Positions 57,277-64,000 of a stretch of 64,000 nucleotides of DNA are shown in pieces (positions within the stretch are counted from its first letter, which is position 1; every line of letters begins with the position of its first letter). This DNA is from Streptomyces canus (GTDB lineage: Bacteria; Actinomycetota; Actinomycetes; Streptomycetales; Streptomycetaceae). The DNA is taken from positions 2,480,001 to 2,544,000 of the forward strand of contig NZ_CP107989.1 of the NCBI RefSeq assembly GCF_041435015.1, read 5' to 3'. Under the pieces are notes generated by a model. The model had not been told where the DNA came from. It saw nothing but the letters and a program-made list of their open reading frames with translations, and did no database searches. Both the position numbers and the translations under genes were made by a program.

Positions 57277-57693
57277 ATGGCGGACGGCAGCACGCCTCCG
57301 AGCTCGGAGCCGGGCGGTCCCGTGCCCGCCGTACGGCCGTTCCTCGTCACCGCCGGCCGGGTGGCACCCGATCCGTCCGGCCGGACGATGCCCGTCGAGA
57401 CCCAGGTGGTGGCCACCGCCGAGGGACTCGCCGTGCTCGACCGGCTCGCCTTCGAACAGCACGACATCGTCGCCGCGTGCCGTATACCGCAGTCCATCGC
57501 GGAGATCGCGGCCCGCCTGCGGCTGCACCTGAACGTGGTGCGGATCCTCGCCGAGGACCTGCGCACGGCGGGGCAGCTGACGGTGCACGTGCCCGACACC
57601 GACGTCACCCACGACGCCTCCGTCCTGCGCAGGCTCATCGACGGCCTGCGTGCCATCCCCGACTCCCGAGGGGTACTCCGTGACACCGACTGA
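57277..57693 (+). CDS. cvnC: DUF742 protein CvnC (conservon 2)
   Basis: 138-residue DUF742 protein: VRPFLVTAGRVAP, a central LAFEQHDIVAACRIPQSIAEIAARL winged-helix-like stretch and VRILAEDLRTAGQL. ATG 57277 follows cvnB by 19 nt. Overlaps cvnD by 14 nt. Confidence 0.93.
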   Translation: MADGSTPPSSEPGGPVPAVRPFLVTAGRVAPDPSGRTMPVETQVVATAEGLAVLDRLAFEQHDIVAACRIPQSIAEIAARLRLHLNVVRILAEDLRTAGQLTVHVPDTDVTHDASVLRRLIDGLRAIPDSRGVLRDTD

Positions 57694-58282
57694 ACCGGCC
57701 ACCCGGCCCTCGGCCGCGCCCTCCGGCGCCGTACGACCGCCGCTGCCGGTCAAAATGGTGATCGCGGGTGGCTTCGGGGTGGGCAAGACGACCGCGGTCG
57801 GCTCGATCTCCGAGATCGAGCCGCTGACCACCGAGGCCGCCATCACCGAGGTCGCCGCGGGCGTGGACGACCTCAGCCACACCCCGCGCAAGACCACGAC
57901 CACGGTCGCGATGGACTTCGGCTGCATCACCGTCGACCCGACCCTGAAGCTGTACCTGTTCGGCACGCCGGGGCAGGAGCGCTTCGGCTTCATGTGGGAC
58001 GACATCGTCGAGGGCGCGCTCGGCGGCCTGGTCATCGTCGACACCCGTCGCCTCGACGACTGCTACGCCGCGGTCGACTACTTCGAGCACCGGCGGATCC
58101 CGTTCGCGGTCGCCGTCAACGCCTTCGACGGCAGGGTCGAACACACCCTGGACGAGGTCCGCTGGGCCCTGGACGTCAACGACCGCGTCCCGGTGATCGT
58201 CTTCGACGCGAGGGAGCGCGGTTCGGTCCGCGACGCGCTGCTGGTCGTACTGGAACAGGCGTTGGCGCGCACGGAGGCTTGA
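57680..58282 (+). CDS. cvnD: Conservon GTPase CvnD (conservon 2)
   Basis: 200-residue small GTPase: P-loop GGFGVGKTT, switch-II region FGTPGQERFGFMWDD, VNAFDG at the G4 position. GTG 57680 with GAGGGG upstream gives the same 14-nt overlap with cvnC as in conservon 1 (an earlier start at 57650 is unlikely). Followed by a hairpin terminator. Confidence 0.94.
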   Translation: MTPTEPATRPSAAPSGAVRPPLPVKMVIAGGFGVGKTTAVGSISEIEPLTTEAAITEVAAGVDDLSHTPRKTTTTVAMDFGCITVDPTLKLYLFGTPGQERFGFMWDDIVEGALGGLVIVDTRRLDDCYAAVDYFEHRRIPFAVAVNAFDGRVEHTLDEVRWALDVNDRVPVIVFDARERGSVRDALLVVLEQALARTEA

Positions 58283-58284
58283 CG

Positions 58285-58315
58285 GGGCCGGGGGGAACCG
58301 CAACTCCCCCGGCCC
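58285..58315. terminator. Hairpin terminator between conservon 2 and osmoprotectant permease
   Basis: Arms GGGCCGGGGG (58285-58294) / CCCCCGGCCC (58306-58315) with an 11-nt loop, then TT. Serves the convergent cvnD and permease genes. Confidence 0.85.
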
Positions 58316-58320
58316 TTCGC

Positions 58321-58989
58321 CTAGTTGCTCCTGAGCACGCCGCGCGAGACCGTGAGCCGGGTGACCCCCCAGAACAGCGCCAGCGTCGCCAGCGCCATCA
58401 GGGCGACCAGCGCGGCGCCGCCCACGACCTTCTCGTAGTTGCGCTGGTACAGGCCGTCGACGATGTAGCGGCCGAGGCCGCCCAGGGAGACGTACGCGGC
58501 AATCGTGGCCGTCGACACGATCTGGATGGCCGCCGACCGCAGTCCGCCGAGAATCAGCGGAAGGGCCACCGGGAGCTCGACCCGGAAGAGCACCTCCACG
58601 TCGTGCATGCCCATCCCCCGGGCCGCGTCCACCGGGGCGGGGTCCACCGACCGCATCGCCTCGTAGGTGGTGACCAGGATCGGCGGCACGGCGAGCACGA
58701 CCAGCGGGATCATCACGTTGATCAGCCCGAACCCGAGCGACAGGGTCATCAGCACCAGCAGACCGAAGGTGGGCAGGGCCCGCCCGGCGACGGCGATGAA
58801 GGCCAGCGCGTTGCCGCCCCGCCCGTAGTGCCCGGTGGCGAGCCCCACCGGCAGCCCGATCGCCGCGGCGATGGCGAGGGCCTCCAGGGTGTACTGGACG
58901 TGCTCCCCCAGCCTCGTGGGAATCCCGTCGTAGCCCTGCCAGTGTGCGCTGTCGCTGAAGAACGCGTTGATGAAGTTGAGGATGTTCAC
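58321..58989 (-). CDS. Osmoprotectant ABC transporter permease (OpuC-type, second)
   Basis: 222-residue permease with about five helices and the EAA-like loop MGMHDVEVLFRVELPVALPLILGGLRSA. GTG 58989 overlaps the upstream permease stop by 4 nt. Probably pairs with the other permease to form the pore of a glycine betaine/carnitine/choline importer. Confidence 0.92.
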   Translation of the reverse strand: MNILNFINAFFSDSAHWQGYDGIPTRLGEHVQYTLEALAIAAAIGLPVGLATGHYGRGGNALAFIAVAGRALPTFGLLVLMTLSLGFGLINVMIPLVVLAVPPILVTTYEAMRSVDPAPVDAARGMGMHDVEVLFRVELPVALPLILGGLRSAAIQIVSTATIAAYVSLGGLGRYIVDGLYQRNYEKVVGGAALVALMALATLALFWGVTRLTVSRGVLRSN

Positions 58990-59675
58990 CGGGCGGCGAC
59001 CTCCGGTTCGGGCCGCTCCGCGCGCCGCGCACGCGCGCCGCTCGGCATCCACGGCGTCAGAAGCAGTCGTACGACGACCAGCAGCCCGTCGGCGAGGATC
59101 GCGAGGACCGCCATGGTCAGCACGGCGTTCACGGCGAGTTCGGGCCGGTTGTAGATGTTCGCGTCGTTGATGAGGTTGCCGAGCGCCCCCTGGTTGCCGA
59201 TGAGCGCGCCGACACTGACGAGGGAGATGCTCGACACGGTCGCCACCCGCAGCCCCGCGATGATGGCGGGCACGGCGATCGGCAACTGGACCTGGACGTA
59301 GCGGCGTACGGGTCCGAAGCCCATCGCCGTCGCCGCGGCGATGGTCTCCTGCGGCACCGAACGCACGCCGTCGACGATCGCCGGGACCAGGATGACCAGC
59401 GTGTAGACGGTGAGCGGGATCATCACCGTGAGCTCGGTCTGACCGGTGTAGTCGATGAGGACCACGAAGAAGGCCAGCGACGGGATGGCGTACAGCACGG
59501 TCGTCACCCACAGCACCGGCGGGTACAGCCACCGGAGGCGCACGCACAGCTGGGCGAGCGGCAGGGAGATCAGCAGTCCCGCGAGGACCGGCAGCCCGGC
59601 CTCCCGGACGTGCAGGCCGACGAGACCGAGCCAGCTGTGCTGGAGGTCGCTGGGGATGTCGAAGAAGCCGTCCAT
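58986..59675 (-). CDS. Osmoprotectant ABC transporter permease (OpuC-type, first)
   Basis: 229-residue permease: LAQLCVRLRWLYPPVLWVTTVLYAIPSLAFF, EAA-like AMGFGPVRRYVQVQLPIAVPAIIAGLR and a charged C-terminus. ATG 59675 overlaps the ATPase stop by 1 nt (TGATG). Operon order: ATPase, permease, permease. Confidence 0.93.
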   Translation of the reverse strand: MDGFFDIPSDLQHSWLGLVGLHVREAGLPVLAGLLISLPLAQLCVRLRWLYPPVLWVTTVLYAIPSLAFFVVLIDYTGQTELTVMIPLTVYTLVILVPAIVDGVRSVPQETIAAATAMGFGPVRRYVQVQLPIAVPAIIAGLRVATVSSISLVSVGALIGNQGALGNLINDANIYNRPELAVNAVLTMAVLAILADGLLVVVRLLLTPWMPSGARARRAERPEPEVAAR

Positions 59676-60817
59676 CAGCCGACCTTGGAGTCCGGGACGG
59701 AGGCGTCCGTACGGCCCTGCGCGTGCGCCCCGCGGATCGCCTCGCCGATGGCCTGCTGGGAGACCACCCCGGCCACCCGCCCCTCGGCGTCGACACCGAC
59801 GGCCCACCCGGTGGGCGAGAGCACGGCACAGTCCAGTGCGGCCCGCAGCGAGTCCGTACCGGCGACGAACGGCCGCCCGTAGGGCAGCAGTTGCCCGACG
59901 TCGACGCTCCCGGCGGTGAGGTCTCGCGGCTCGCTCCAGCCGAGGGGCTTGCCGTCCACGTCGGTGACGAGGAGATAGGGGGCCTCGGCCGTCTCCCGGG
60001 CGGCGATCTGCTCGGCGGTGGCGTCGACCGCGACGACCGGTCCGGTGAGCAGTCGCAGGCCCGTGGCGGGGAAGAAGGACAGTCGCCGGATGCCGCGGTC
60101 GGTGCCGAGGAAGTCCTCGACGAACGCGTCGGCGGGGCTGGAGAGCAGTTCGGCGGGCGGCGCGTACTGGGCGAGCTTGCCGCCGGTGCGCATCACGGCG
60201 ACCATCGTGCCGATCTTGACGGCCTCGTCGATGTCATGGGTGACGAAGACGATGGTCTTGCCCAACTCGTCCTGGATGCGAAGGAGTTCGTCCTGGAGGC
60301 CCTTGCGGACGACGGGGTCGACGGCCGAGAACGGCTCGTCCATCAGCAGGATCGGCGGATCGGCGGCGAGCGCCCGCGCCACACCGACGCGCTGCTGCTG
60401 TCCGCCGGACAGCTGGTAGGGGTACCGCTGGGCGAGCGAGCCGTCGAGCCCGACGCGCTCCATCAGCTCCCGCGCCCGGGTTCGCGCCTTCTCCTTGCCC
60501 CAGCCCAGCATCCGGGGCACGGTGGCGATGTTGTCGACGATCGTGCGGTGCTGGAAGAGACCGGCGTTCTGGATGACGTACCCCATGGACCGGCGCAGCG
60601 TGTTGACCGGCTGCTGCCGGCTGTCCTTGCCGTCGATCAGGATGGTTCCCTCACTGGGCTCGACCATCCGGTTGATCATGCGCAGGGTGGTCGTCTTGCC
60701 GCAGCCCGAGGGACCGACGAGGACGGTGATCGAACGGTCGGGAATCTCCAACGAGAGCCGGTCGACCGCCACCGTGCCGTCCGGGTACCGCTTGGTGACT
60801 GAATCTATCCGTATCAA
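59675..60817 (-). CDS. Osmoprotectant ABC transporter ATPase with CBS domains (OpuCA-type)
   Basis: 380 residues. Walker A GPSGCGKTT, Q-loop VIQNAGLFQHRTI, signature LSGGQQQRV, Walker B ILLMDEPFSAVD and FVTHDIDEAVK. The C-terminal 110 residues form CBS-like repeats (ARETAEAPYLLVTDVDGKPLGW; VVSQQAIGEAI), which in OpuA-type systems sense ionic strength. The start is a TTG at 60817. First gene of a three-gene operon; the cognate binding protein is 6 kb downstream beyond conservon 2. Confidence 0.93.
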   Translation of the reverse strand: MIRIDSVTKRYPDGTVAVDRLSLEIPDRSITVLVGPSGCGKTTTLRMINRMVEPSEGTILIDGKDSRQQPVNTLRRSMGYVIQNAGLFQHRTIVDNIATVPRMLGWGKEKARTRARELMERVGLDGSLAQRYPYQLSGGQQQRVGVARALAADPPILLMDEPFSAVDPVVRKGLQDELLRIQDELGKTIVFVTHDIDEAVKIGTMVAVMRTGGKLAQYAPPAELLSSPADAFVEDFLGTDRGIRRLSFFPATGLRLLTGPVVAVDATAEQIAARETAEAPYLLVTDVDGKPLGWSEPRDLTAGSVDVGQLLPYGRPFVAGTDSLRAALDCAVLSPTGWAVGVDAEGRVAGVVSQQAIGEAIRGAHAQGRTDASVPDSKVG

Positions 60818-61085
60818 AGCGCCGAATACCCTTCGGGTCTGGCAGAAGTTGTCCGCATTCGGCCAGTCCGGAAGGCCGTCCGGCAGAGTCTAGACGGCTT
60901 GTGTTGCGGACGTTCGAACGGCGTCCCGAGCTGCGGACGCGATCCCGGCCGTACGGGGCGAAGCGGCTGTGGGCACCCTGTGAGTTCCCTGATTCTCATC
61001 CTTCGTTCAGTGAAGCCACAGGGATCACCCAGCCCCGGGCCCGAGGGTCATGACAACCACCGCTCGGAGACCTGGAGTACGTGCC

Positions 61086-63173
61086 ATGACGACCCTCGCC
61101 CCACCGCCCGCGCCGACCACCCAGGACGGCCGGCACCGGGCCGCGCCGCCCGCCGCGCGCAGCCGGCTGCGCGGACTGTTCACCGGTCCCCCGGAGGATC
61201 CGCGCTGGGCCCGCCCCGCTCTGTGGGCGATCCTCGTGCTGGCCACGGCCCTGTACGCCTGGAACCTGTCGTCCATCAGCGGCAACACCTTCTACAACGC
61301 GGCGGTCTACTCCGGCACCAAGAGCTGGAAGGCGTTCTTCTTCGGCGCCCTGGACTCGGGCAGTTTCATCACGGTCGACAAACCGCCGTTCGCGCTGTGG
61401 GTGATGGGCCTCTCGGCGCGTGTCCTCGGGTACGGCACCTGGCAGTTGATGCTGCCGATGGTCGCGCTCGGCACCGGCTCGGTGGCCCTGCTGTACCGCA
61501 TGGTCAAGCGGGACTTCGGCGCCGTCGCGGCCACGATCGCGGCGCTCGCGCTCACCCTCACGCCGATCACCGTCGCCATCACCCGGGACACCAACCCCGA
61601 CCCGGTCCTGGTCTTCCTGATGCTGCTCGGCGCTGCCGCGCTGATGAAGGCCGTGCGGACCGGGCGGCTGCTGCCGCTGGTGTGGTCCGGGGTGGCGATC
61701 GGCTTCGCGTTCAACACCAAGATGATGCAGGCCTACGTCGTCCTGCCGGTCTTCTTCCTCGTCTACCTCTGGGCCGCTCCCTTCGGCCTGGGCCGGCGGA
61801 TCCGCCATCTCGCCGTCGGCACCCTCGCGCTGGTCGTCTCCAGCGCCTGGTGGATGGTGGTCGTCGACCTCATTCCGGCGTCCTCCCGGCCGTACATCGG
61901 CGGCTCCACCGACAACACGGTGTGGGACCTGGTCATCGGCTACAACGGCTTCGGCCGGATCTTCGGGGCGAGTTCCTCGGTGGGCTCGCAGGGCAACGGC
62001 GCCAGTTTCGGCGGTGAGGCAGGTCTGTACCGGCTGTTCAACAGCATCATGGGCGGCCAGATCTCCTGGCTGATCCCCTTCGCGCTCGTCGCCCTGATCG
62101 GCGGTCTGGTGCTGCGCGGCCGGGCCCCTCGTACGGACGCCAAGCGGGCGGCGCTGCTGCTGTGGGGCGGCTGGTTCGTCCTGCACTACCTGACCTTCGC
62201 GCTCGCCGAGGGCACCTTCCACCCGTACTACGTCACCGCCATGGCGCCCGGCATCGCGGCTCTGGCCGGTATCGGCGGCGTGATGCTGTACCGGGCCTTC
62301 CGGGAGGGTGCGGCGGCGGTGGGGGTCCCTCCGCGCGAGCGAGTTCGAGCGTGGGGGAGGGCGTGGGTGCTGCCGGCGGCGATCGCGGGCAGCACGGTGT
62401 GGGCGGTCGTCCTGCTCCAGCGGGTCTCCGGCTCCGGGACGCTGTACACGGTCGCCGAGGTCGTGGCCGGGGTCGCGGGTGCGGTCGCCGTGATCGGGCT
62501 GCTGCTCGGCCGGTTCACCGGGCGGCAGCGGCTGACGGGCATCGCGGCCCTCGCGGCGGTCGTCGCCCTGCTCGCCGGTCCCGCCGCGTACTCGGCGTCG
62601 GCCGCCACCGCCGGCACCAACGGCACCAACCCGACGGCCGGTCCGAGCACCGGCGGCATGGGCGGGGGCGGGGGCATGGGCGGGGGCCGGCGGCCCAGTG
62701 GGAGCGGCGGCCCGGGCGGCGGCACGGGCACGAGCGCCGGCGGCAGCGCACCGAGCGGCTCCAGCAGCTCCAACGCCAACTCCAGCTCCAGCTCCGGCAG
62801 TCAGCCCACGGGCCAGTCCGCGTCCGGCCGTACCGCCGGAGGCATGGGCGACACCCAGGTCTCCTCCGCGATGATCTCGTACCTGAAGAAGCACCAGGAC
62901 GGCGCCACCTGGCTGGTAGCGGTCGCCACCGACCAGACCGCCTCCTCGATCATCCTGGAGTCCGGTGAGCCGGTGATCTCCATGGGCGGCTGGTCCGGCT
63001 CCGACAACGCCATGACCCTCGCCAAGCTGAAGAGCCTGGTGAAGTCCGGAATGCTGCACTACATCGTCGTCGGCGACAGCGGCCAGGGCTCCTCGAACTC
63101 CGAGATCTCCACCTGGGTCAAGAAGAACGGCACGGCGGTCTCCGCCTACAGCGGCTTGTACCGCCTGGGCTGA
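61086..63173 (+). CDS. GT39-type polytopic glycosyltransferase with exported Gly/Ser-rich C-terminal domain
   Basis: 695-residue GT-C membrane glycosyltransferase of the PMT/ArnT-like class. About 11 helices in residues 45-530, with the first extracytoplasmic loop FFFGALDSGSFITVDKPPFALW and TRDTNPDPV typical of this family; such enzymes use polyprenyl-phosphate sugars on the outer face. An unusual low-complexity Gly/Ser/Asn linker (about 540-600) and a C-terminal alpha/beta domain (SSAMISYLKKHQDGATWLVAVAT ... SGMLHYIVVGDSG) follow. ATG 61086 is preferred over ATG 61050 by a GGAG eight bases upstream. Acceptor unknown. Confidence 0.85.
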   Translation: MTTLAPPPAPTTQDGRHRAAPPAARSRLRGLFTGPPEDPRWARPALWAILVLATALYAWNLSSISGNTFYNAAVYSGTKSWKAFFFGALDSGSFITVDKPPFALWVMGLSARVLGYGTWQLMLPMVALGTGSVALLYRMVKRDFGAVAATIAALALTLTPITVAITRDTNPDPVLVFLMLLGAAALMKAVRTGRLLPLVWSGVAIGFAFNTKMMQAYVVLPVFFLVYLWAAPFGLGRRIRHLAVGTLALVVSSAWWMVVVDLIPASSRPYIGGSTDNTVWDLVIGYNGFGRIFGASSSVGSQGNGASFGGEAGLYRLFNSIMGGQISWLIPFALVALIGGLVLRGRAPRTDAKRAALLLWGGWFVLHYLTFALAEGTFHPYYVTAMAPGIAALAGIGGVMLYRAFREGAAAVGVPPRERVRAWGRAWVLPAAIAGSTVWAVVLLQRVSGSGTLYTVAEVVAGVAGAVAVIGLLLGRFTGRQRLTGIAALAAVVALLAGPAAYSASAATAGTNGTNPTAGPSTGGMGGGGGMGGGRRPSGSGGPGGGTGTSAGGSAPSGSSSSNANSSSSSGSQPTGQSASGRTAGGMGDTQVSSAMISYLKKHQDGATWLVAVATDQTASSIILESGEPVISMGGWSGSDNAMTLAKLKSLVKSGMLHYIVVGDSGQGSSNSEISTWVKKNGTAVSAYSGLYRLG
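62321..62365. repeat. Dispersed hairpin repeat inside the GT39 gene
   Basis: GGGGGTCCCTCCG ... GTGGGGGAGGG with CCCTCC (62327-62332) / GGAGGG (62356-62361) arms and a central CGAGCGAGTTCGAGCG. The look is that of the small mobile-type repeats common between Streptomyces genes. It is in frame and encodes part of VGVPPRERVRAWGRA in a loop between helices. Confidence 0.5.
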
Positions 63174-63195
63174 CCGGCGCGTGGACACGCGGAGA

Positions 63196-63228
63196 GCGGG
63201 CCGCAGGTGAACAGAACCGGCGGCCCGC
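63196..63228. terminator. Bidirectional terminator between GT39 and apbE genes
   Basis: Perfect 9-bp arms GCGGGCCGC / GCGGCCCGC with a 15-nt loop between the two convergent genes. Confidence 0.85.
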
Positions 63229-63245
63229 CCTCGTGACGTGTCCTG

Positions 63246-63971
63246 TCAGGGCACGGCCGGAAAGCCCGGCGTACGCAGCACCTGGCGCTCCGCGTCCACC
63301 GCGAAGACCTCACAGCCCGCCAGGGAGGCGGCCCAGTCGACGCCCTCGGGGCCCATGGCGAAAGCCGCCGTGGCGACCGAGTCGGCCTCCGTGAGGGTCG
63401 GGGCCACGACGGTGAGGCTGAGCAGGCCGGTTGCCGGGCGGCCGGTCCGGCCGTCGAGGATGTGGTCGCCGCGTTCGTAGCGCGCGGACGTCGCGACCGC
63501 CCCGCCGTCGAGCGAGAGGACCGTGCACAGTTTGTCGGCGTGTTCGGGGTGCCGTACGCCCACCCGCCAGGGGCCGCCGGCGGCGACCACGTCACCGCCG
63601 GCGTTGAGGACGAACCGCGTCGCGCCGGCCGCTGTCAGCACCTCCGCCGCCCGCTGCACCGACCAGCCCTTGACCACCGCGCAGGGATCGAGACGGTGAC
63701 CGGGCAGCCGTACGTCGAACGCGCCGCCGGTGGCCTTCCGGTAGTGCTCGCACAGGTCGAGGATCTCGCGCAGGTCCGCGCTCAGCCCGTCCGCGGACAG
63801 CTCGCCGCGGTCGTACCGCGACACTTCGCTGTCCTCCTTGAACGGGCTGAACCGGGCGTCCACCTCGCGCAGCCACGCGAAGACCGCGTCCGCCGCCGAC
63901 TCGGGGACGTCCTCGTCGTCGACCCGCAGCGAGACCGGGAACCCCATGACGTGTTCGACGCGGTGCAGCAT
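63246..63971 (-). CDS. apbE: FAD:protein FMN transferase ApbE
   Basis: 241-residue ApbE-family protein: MGFPVSLRV, FDVRLPG, LDPCAVVKGWSVQRAAEVL, LNAGGDVVAAGG, and the metal-site segment LTEADSVATAAFAMG. It attaches FMN covalently to Thr/Ser in partner flavoproteins. No flavinylation target or FMN-binding-domain gene is visible in the window; partners may lie beyond 64 kb. No clear signal peptide, and shorter than secreted proteobacterial ApbE. ATG 63971, 29 nt from the window end. Confidence 0.93.
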   Translation of the reverse strand: MLHRVEHVMGFPVSLRVDDEDVPESAADAVFAWLREVDARFSPFKEDSEVSRYDRGELSADGLSADLREILDLCEHYRKATGGAFDVRLPGHRLDPCAVVKGWSVQRAAEVLTAAGATRFVLNAGGDVVAAGGPWRVGVRHPEHADKLCTVLSLDGGAVATSARYERGDHILDGRTGRPATGLLSLTVVAPTLTEADSVATAAFAMGPEGVDWAASLAGCEVFAVDAERQVLRTPGFPAVP

Positions 63972-64000
63972 GGTCGGTCCTCAGCCCCTCGCGTCGATCG

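Overview
The window is a 64 kb piece of a Streptomyces-type chromosome. The evidence is uniformly very high GC, dense coding with many GTG/TTG starts and 1-4 nt gene overlaps, very few TTA codons, and marker families of the genus: bifunctional geosmin synthase, a gamma-butyrolactone (GBL) synthase with two GBL-receptor-type TetR genes, a subtilisin-inhibitor (SSI) protein, two complete cvnABCD conservons and a DUF6230-DUF6114 pair. I saw no rRNA, tRNA, CRISPR array, insertion sequence, prophage or integrase. The region reads as accessory chromosome rather than an integrated island.

Layout. 1-10.5 kb: trehalose-from-glycogen genes glgX (cut by the window start), treY and treZ. Between treY and treZ lie two paralogous M14 carboxypeptidases facing each other around an SSI-type inhibitor, plus a DUF1707-FHA protein. 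10.5-15.6 kb: membrane protein, APH-fold protein lacking the catalytic Asp, M24 peptidase, LysE exporter divergent from a metallophosphoesterase (large palindrome between them), PDZ membrane protein. 15.7-22.4 kb: geosmin synthase, then a sulfonate/nitrate-type ABC importer with two different permeases and an upstream flavin monooxygenase broken by a 1-nt frameshift. 22.7-30.4 kb: STAND ATPase with TPR repeats, a methyltransferase, a DUF89 protein, and the GBL locus (AfsA/ScbA homologue and two TetR receptors) with a good ARE-like palindrome. 30.5-37.6 kb: secreted subtilase, AA10 LPMO, secreted/membrane proteins, peptidase E, then a decayed stretch holding an AsnC/Lrp pseudogene.

37.7-43.4 kb: a sugar-type binding lipoprotein without transporter genes directly upstream of conservon 1. 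43.4-52.5 kb: a ROK repressor-M81 hydrolase unit divergent from a tightly overlapping oligopeptide ABC transporter-ROK sugar kinase operon. 52.7-60.8 kb: an OpuC-type osmoprotectant importer whose binding-protein gene is separated from its permease/ATPase genes by conservon 2 on the opposite strand. 61-64 kb: a GT39-type membrane glycosyltransferase and ApbE.

Cross-cutting points. Six in-frame TTA codons fall in only five genes (carboxypeptidase 2, the importer binding protein, the STAND ATPase, the GBL synthase twice, and its adjacent receptor), which points to bldA control of signalling and proteolysis functions. Short palindromic dispersed repeats appear to have landed in frame inside two coding sequences. 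Where the start codon was ambiguous I chose by ribosome binding site, overlap with the upstream gene, or alignment to a paralogue, and say so.
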